Shown piece by piece: positions 61,333 through 64,000 of a stretch of DNA of 64,000 nt. How positions within the stretch are numbered: position 1 is the stretch's first letter; each line of letters starts with the position of its first letter. Under the pieces are notes generated by a model that was not told where the DNA came from, did not search any database, and worked only from the letters and a program-made list of their open reading frames with translations. The stretch covers positions 1 through 64,000 of the forward strand of contig JAHREJ010000019.1 of the NCBI GenBank assembly GCA_021733645.1, written 5' to 3'. The DNA is from Bacillus subtilis subsp. subtilis. GTDB taxonomy: Bacteria; Pseudomonadota; Gammaproteobacteria; Xanthomonadales; Xanthomonadaceae. A program made the position numbers and the translations under genes.

Positions 61333-61496
61333 GGACACCTCCCTAGTCGTGTCGCGGCCCAGGACCGTCGGGTCCGAAGTTGTTGCTGACTGGACACTAT
61401 CGGCGAATCTGTTTCGATGCAATGAAGGTATTTGCTCATGCCGCTGCAGACTGTGCCGTGATCCACGGTATTCACACGCGCGGACATGATGCAGGT

Positions 61497-61512
61497 CACA
61501 GATTTTTCTGTG
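61497..61512. promoter_or_regulatory. Inverted repeat in the comEC / MASE1 divergent region
   Basis: CACAGA-TTTT-TCTGTG, 165 bp upstream of the MASE1 GTG and 101 bp before comEC. Possible operator; no consensus regulator is recognised. Confidence 0.35.
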
Positions 61513-61612
61513 CAGATGACGCGCGGCATTTGCCGACGGTGTGAGGGTGCCTGTGCCGACGGCGGCGCTGGCCGGCCGGACCAACAATGGGCCTTCCATC
61601 AGGAAGCGTCGC

Positions 61613-64000
61613 ATGCCCGGTCGCCCATCCACGCTCCGCAGCGGTCCATCCGGGCCGCCACCGTTGTTCGGCAAGACCTGTGCGATCGCGCTGCTCGGCG
61701 GCTGCTCGGCCACCGCGTTCGCGCCGGCACTGATGCCGTGGGCGGCGGCAATGGTGGTGACGCTGGTTGGCCTGGGCGGTTGGGCTGCAGGTCGTGGGTG
61801 GCGCTGGGGCGGCGCGTTGCTGGTGGGGCTCGGATGGGCGGCGCTGCAGGCGCATGCCGCGCTGGCGCTGCAGTTGCCGGCCGGCGCCGTGGCGGTGGAC
61901 TACGCGTTGCAGGGCAGGGTGGTCAGCCTGCCGCAGCAGGGTCCACGCAGCACCCGCTTCCTGTTCCGGGTGGACGATGCGCCGGCACTGGCTGGCGAGG
62001 TCCGCGGCCGGCTGTTCGCACTCCGCTGGCATCACCGGCCCGGCACTGGCGCAGATCCGCGCATGCAGCTGCACGCCGGCGCCCACTGGGCGTTCACGGC
62101 GCGGCTGCGGCCACCGCGCAGTCTGCGCAATCCTGGCGGCGTCGACGCGGAGCGCCACGCCGTGGCGCAGCGGCTGGCGGGCAGCGGATCGGTCCGCGAT
62201 CCAGCGCAGGCCCGTGCGCTGGGCCCGCCTGGGGGTATGCCGGCGTGGCGAGAACGCATGGCCGCGGCGATCGCCGTGCAGGTGCGCGGTGACGGTGCGC
62301 GCTTCGTGCAGGCGCTCGCACTGGGCGATACGCGCGGGCTGACCCAGGCCGACTGGGACGACCTGCGCGCGCTGGGCCTGACCCATCTGGTGGCGATTTC
62401 CGGCTTTCACGTTGGCCTGGTGGCCGGCTTCGCGGCATGGCTGGCGGGTTGGGGCTGGCGTCTGTGGCCGCCGCTGGGGCGTGGCCTGCCGCGGCCATTG
62501 GCCGCGGCCGTCGCCGCCGTGCTGGGGGCCGCACTGTATGCGGCGGTGGCCGGATTCGCGCTGCCCACCGTGCGTACCGTGCTGATGATCGCCGTGCTGG
62601 GCGCCGCACGCGGCACCCGTCGGCGTGTGACGGTCGGCCAGAGCCTGGCGTTGGCCGCCTTGGCGGTGTTGCTGCTGGATCCGCTGGCGGTGCTGACGCC
62701 GGGGTTCTGGCTCAGTTTCGCCGGGGTGCTGTGGCTGGTCTGGTGCCTGCCCGGGCGCGACCGGGCGTGGTGGCGAACCTTTCTCGGCGCGCAGGGCGTG
62801 GCCACGCTGGCGCTGTTGCCGCTGACCGTGGCGCTGTTCGGTCAGGCCTCGCGTGCCGGGCCAGTGGTCAATCTGCTGGCCATTCCGTGGTGGAGCCTGG
62901 TGGTGGTGCCGCTGGCGCTGGTCGGTACCGCGCTGGAGGCACTGTGCGAGGGGGCCGGGCGCTGGCCGTGGCAACTGGCGGGATGGTGCTTCCAGGCCAG
63001 TTGGTGGCTGTTCGGTCCTCTCGCGCGCGGCGATGCAGCGCTGTGGTGGTTGCCACAGACCGATCGCTGGGCGCTGCTGGCCGCCCTGCTCGGGGTGGGG
63101 TGGCTGTTGCTGCCGCGCGGCAGCGGCGGGCGGCTGCCGGCGGTGCTGTTGTGCCTGCCGCTGCTGTGGCCGGCACAGCAGCGCCCTGGCAACGGCGAGG
63201 TGGAACTGCTGGTGATCGACGTGGGCCAGGGCCTGGCGATCTGGGTGCGCACCCGCACGCACCGGCTGCTGTACGACGCCGGACCCGCCGTCGAAGGGGG
63301 TTTCGATGCGGGCGAGCGGATCGTGGCGCCGGCCCTGCATGCACTGGGCGAAGGCCGGCTGGATCGGCTGGTGCTCAGTCATGGCGACCAGGACCATGCC
63401 GGCGGCGCGCCCGCCGTGCAGCGCGGGTTCGCCCGCCCGCCACTGTTGGCGCCCGCCGGCGCGCGCGTGGGAACCGCGCAGGCCTGTGCAGCCGGGCAAG
63501 CCTGGCGCTGGGATGGCGTGGACTTCCAATTCCTGCATCCGCCGCCACGGGCCCCCTATCGGGGCAACGAAAGCAGCTGCGTACTGCGCATCGTCAGCGC
63601 CCACGGCGCGATCCTGCTTGCTGGCGATATCGGTGCGGTCACTGAAGCCAGGCTGCTCGGTGCGCCGGCGGCGTTGCGCGCCGACCTGGTGGTAGTGCCG
63701 CACCACGGCAGTGCCGGGTCGTCCGGCGCGGCCTGGGTCGCGGCGGTGTCGCCCCGGCTGGCGATCGTCTCGGCCGGGCATGGCAATCGCTTTGGACACC
63801 CGCGCCGGGAGATCGTGGCGCGCTGGCAGGCCGCCGGTGCCGAAGTGCTTACCACCGCCGACAGTGGCGCGCTGCGCGCCTGGCTGGGGCGCGGGGGGTT
63901 GCAGGTGCGTGAACAGCGGGTTTTTGCCCCGCGTTGGTGGGATGCCGCGGAGCGGGCGCGGTCGGCTGCTATTCTATCGGCGGTCAAACAAGCGGCTGAT
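61613..64000 (+). CDS. comEC: DNA internalisation channel ComEC/Rec2 (runs off right edge)
   Basis: The frame from ATG 61613 stays open for 796 codons to the last base, so only the extreme C-terminus is missing. After two or three N-terminal helices comes a DUF4131/OB region (VDYALQGRVVSLPQQGPRST), then the Competence domain (about 215-480) with LTHLVAISGFHVGLVAGF, LPTVRTVLM and TPGFWLSFAGV. The metallo-beta-lactamase-like domain follows (about 540-790): VIDVGQGLAIWV, LVLSHGDQDHAGG, GNESSCVLRI, LAGDIG and VPHHGSAGSS. It forms the inner-membrane pore for single-stranded DNA in natural transformation. AGGAAG precedes the start by 7 nt. Confidence 0.92.
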   Translation, partial: MPGRPSTLRSGPSGPPPLFGKTCAIALLGGCSATAFAPALMPWAAAMVVTLVGLGGWAAGRGWRWGGALLVGLGWAALQAHAALALQLPAGAVAVDYALQGRVVSLPQQGPRSTRFLFRVDDAPALAGEVRGRLFALRWHHRPGTGADPRMQLHAGAHWAFTARLRPPRSLRNPGGVDAERHAVAQRLAGSGSVRDPAQARALGPPGGMPAWRERMAAAIAVQVRGDGARFVQALALGDTRGLTQADWDDLRALGLTHLVAISGFHVGLVAGFAAWLAGWGWRLWPPLGRGLPRPLAAAVAAVLGAALYAAVAGFALPTVRTVLMIAVLGAARGTRRRVTVGQSLALAALAVLLLDPLAVLTPGFWLSFAGVLWLVWCLPGRDRAWWRTFLGAQGVATLALLPLTVALFGQASRAGPVVNLLAIPWWSLVVVPLALVGTALEALCEGAGRWPWQLAGWCFQASWWLFGPLARGDAALWWLPQTDRWALLAALLGVGWLLLPRGSGGRLPAVLLCLPLLWPAQQRPGNGEVELLVIDVGQGLAIWVRTRTHRLLYDAGPAVEGGFDAGERIVAPALHALGEGRLDRLVLSHGDQDHAGGAPAVQRGFARPPLLAPAGARVGTAQACAAGQAWRWDGVDFQFLHPPPRAPYRGNESSCVLRIVSAHGAILLAGDIGAVTEARLLGAPAALRADLVVVPHHGSAGSSGAAWVAAVSPRLAIVSAGHGNRFGHPRREIVARWQAAGAEVLTTADSGALRAWLGRGGLQVREQRVFAPRWWDAAERARSAAILSAVKQAAD

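Noticed and set aside
62437-63645. 402-codon plus-strand frame near the right edge
   Set aside because: Out of frame with comEC and Gly/Arg/Ala-rich; comEC itself is open from 61613 to the edge.
61496-63799. 767-codon open frame antisense to comEC
   Set aside because: Gln/Arg/His-rich and featureless; comEC on the plus strand has all expected motifs.

Overview
The window is high-GC, densely coded chromosomal DNA from a gammaproteobacterium of the Xanthomonadaceae, most probably Stenotrophomonas. This rests on gene order (petABC-sspAB, phoH-ybeY-corC, fimU-pilVWXY1E), on the protein sequences, and above all on short palindromes headed by GTAG in intergenic gaps, which match the SMAG-type REP elements known from S. 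maltophilia. There is no rRNA, CRISPR array, transposase, integrase or prophage.

Layout. 1-469: 5' part of a MASE1 membrane sensor gene (minus strand, cut by the window edge). 686-8640: putrescine use and uptake, with a puuB-type oxidase divergent from puuD-puuA and then potFGHI. 8641-9437: a gene-free block built as a nested inverted repeat. 9438-10802: a Sad/YneI-type succinate semialdehyde dehydrogenase, probably the last oxidative step of the same pathway. 10882-17175: a minus-strand operon phoH, unknown, ybeY, unknown, corC, DUF4105 protein, corA. 17863-26512: an orphan type VI secretion cassette of vgrG, a large Tle5-like phospholipase D effector, a 541-residue exported protein (candidate immunity) and a four-helix membrane protein. 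26910-30036: HlyD/ABC export system. 30126-36913: miaB (minus), a lytic transglycosylase, petABC (cytochrome bc1), sspA and sspB. 37008-39849: DUF3301, DUF2272, nadC and a Trm112-like gene (minus). 39909-43445: purEK, sodB (minus), grxD and a degenerate SDR. 43840-48728: an Oar-like TonB-dependent receptor and ppnN, with a candidate small RNA or attenuator between them. 48938-55915: the type IV pilus minor pilin operon fimU-pilV-pilW-pilX-pilY1-pilE. 55973-59014: tRNA-Asn, a second FimT-like gene (minus), uvrB and tRNA-Val. 59330-64000: a small exported protein, a full-length MASE1 protein homologous to the one at the left edge (minus), and comEC running off the right edge.

How the genes work together. 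The Pot transporter would import putrescine, PuuA gamma-glutamylates it, PuuB oxidises the product, PuuD releases GABA, and the Sad enzyme oxidises succinate semialdehyde; no aminotransferase or PuuC is present here. The pilus operon and comEC both belong to DNA uptake and twitching. The best candidates for something new are the vgrG-lipase cassette with its unusual downstream proteins, the roughly 95-nt candidate RNA upstream of ppnN, the MASE1 proteins whose kinase-like tail has lost its key residues, and the nested inverted repeat at 8720-9277.

Many long ORFs on opposite strands are GC-rich shadows and are left out. Start codons were chosen from ribosome binding sites, ATGA overlaps and family lengths. 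No database search could be run, so family names come from recognition of motifs and overall sequence.
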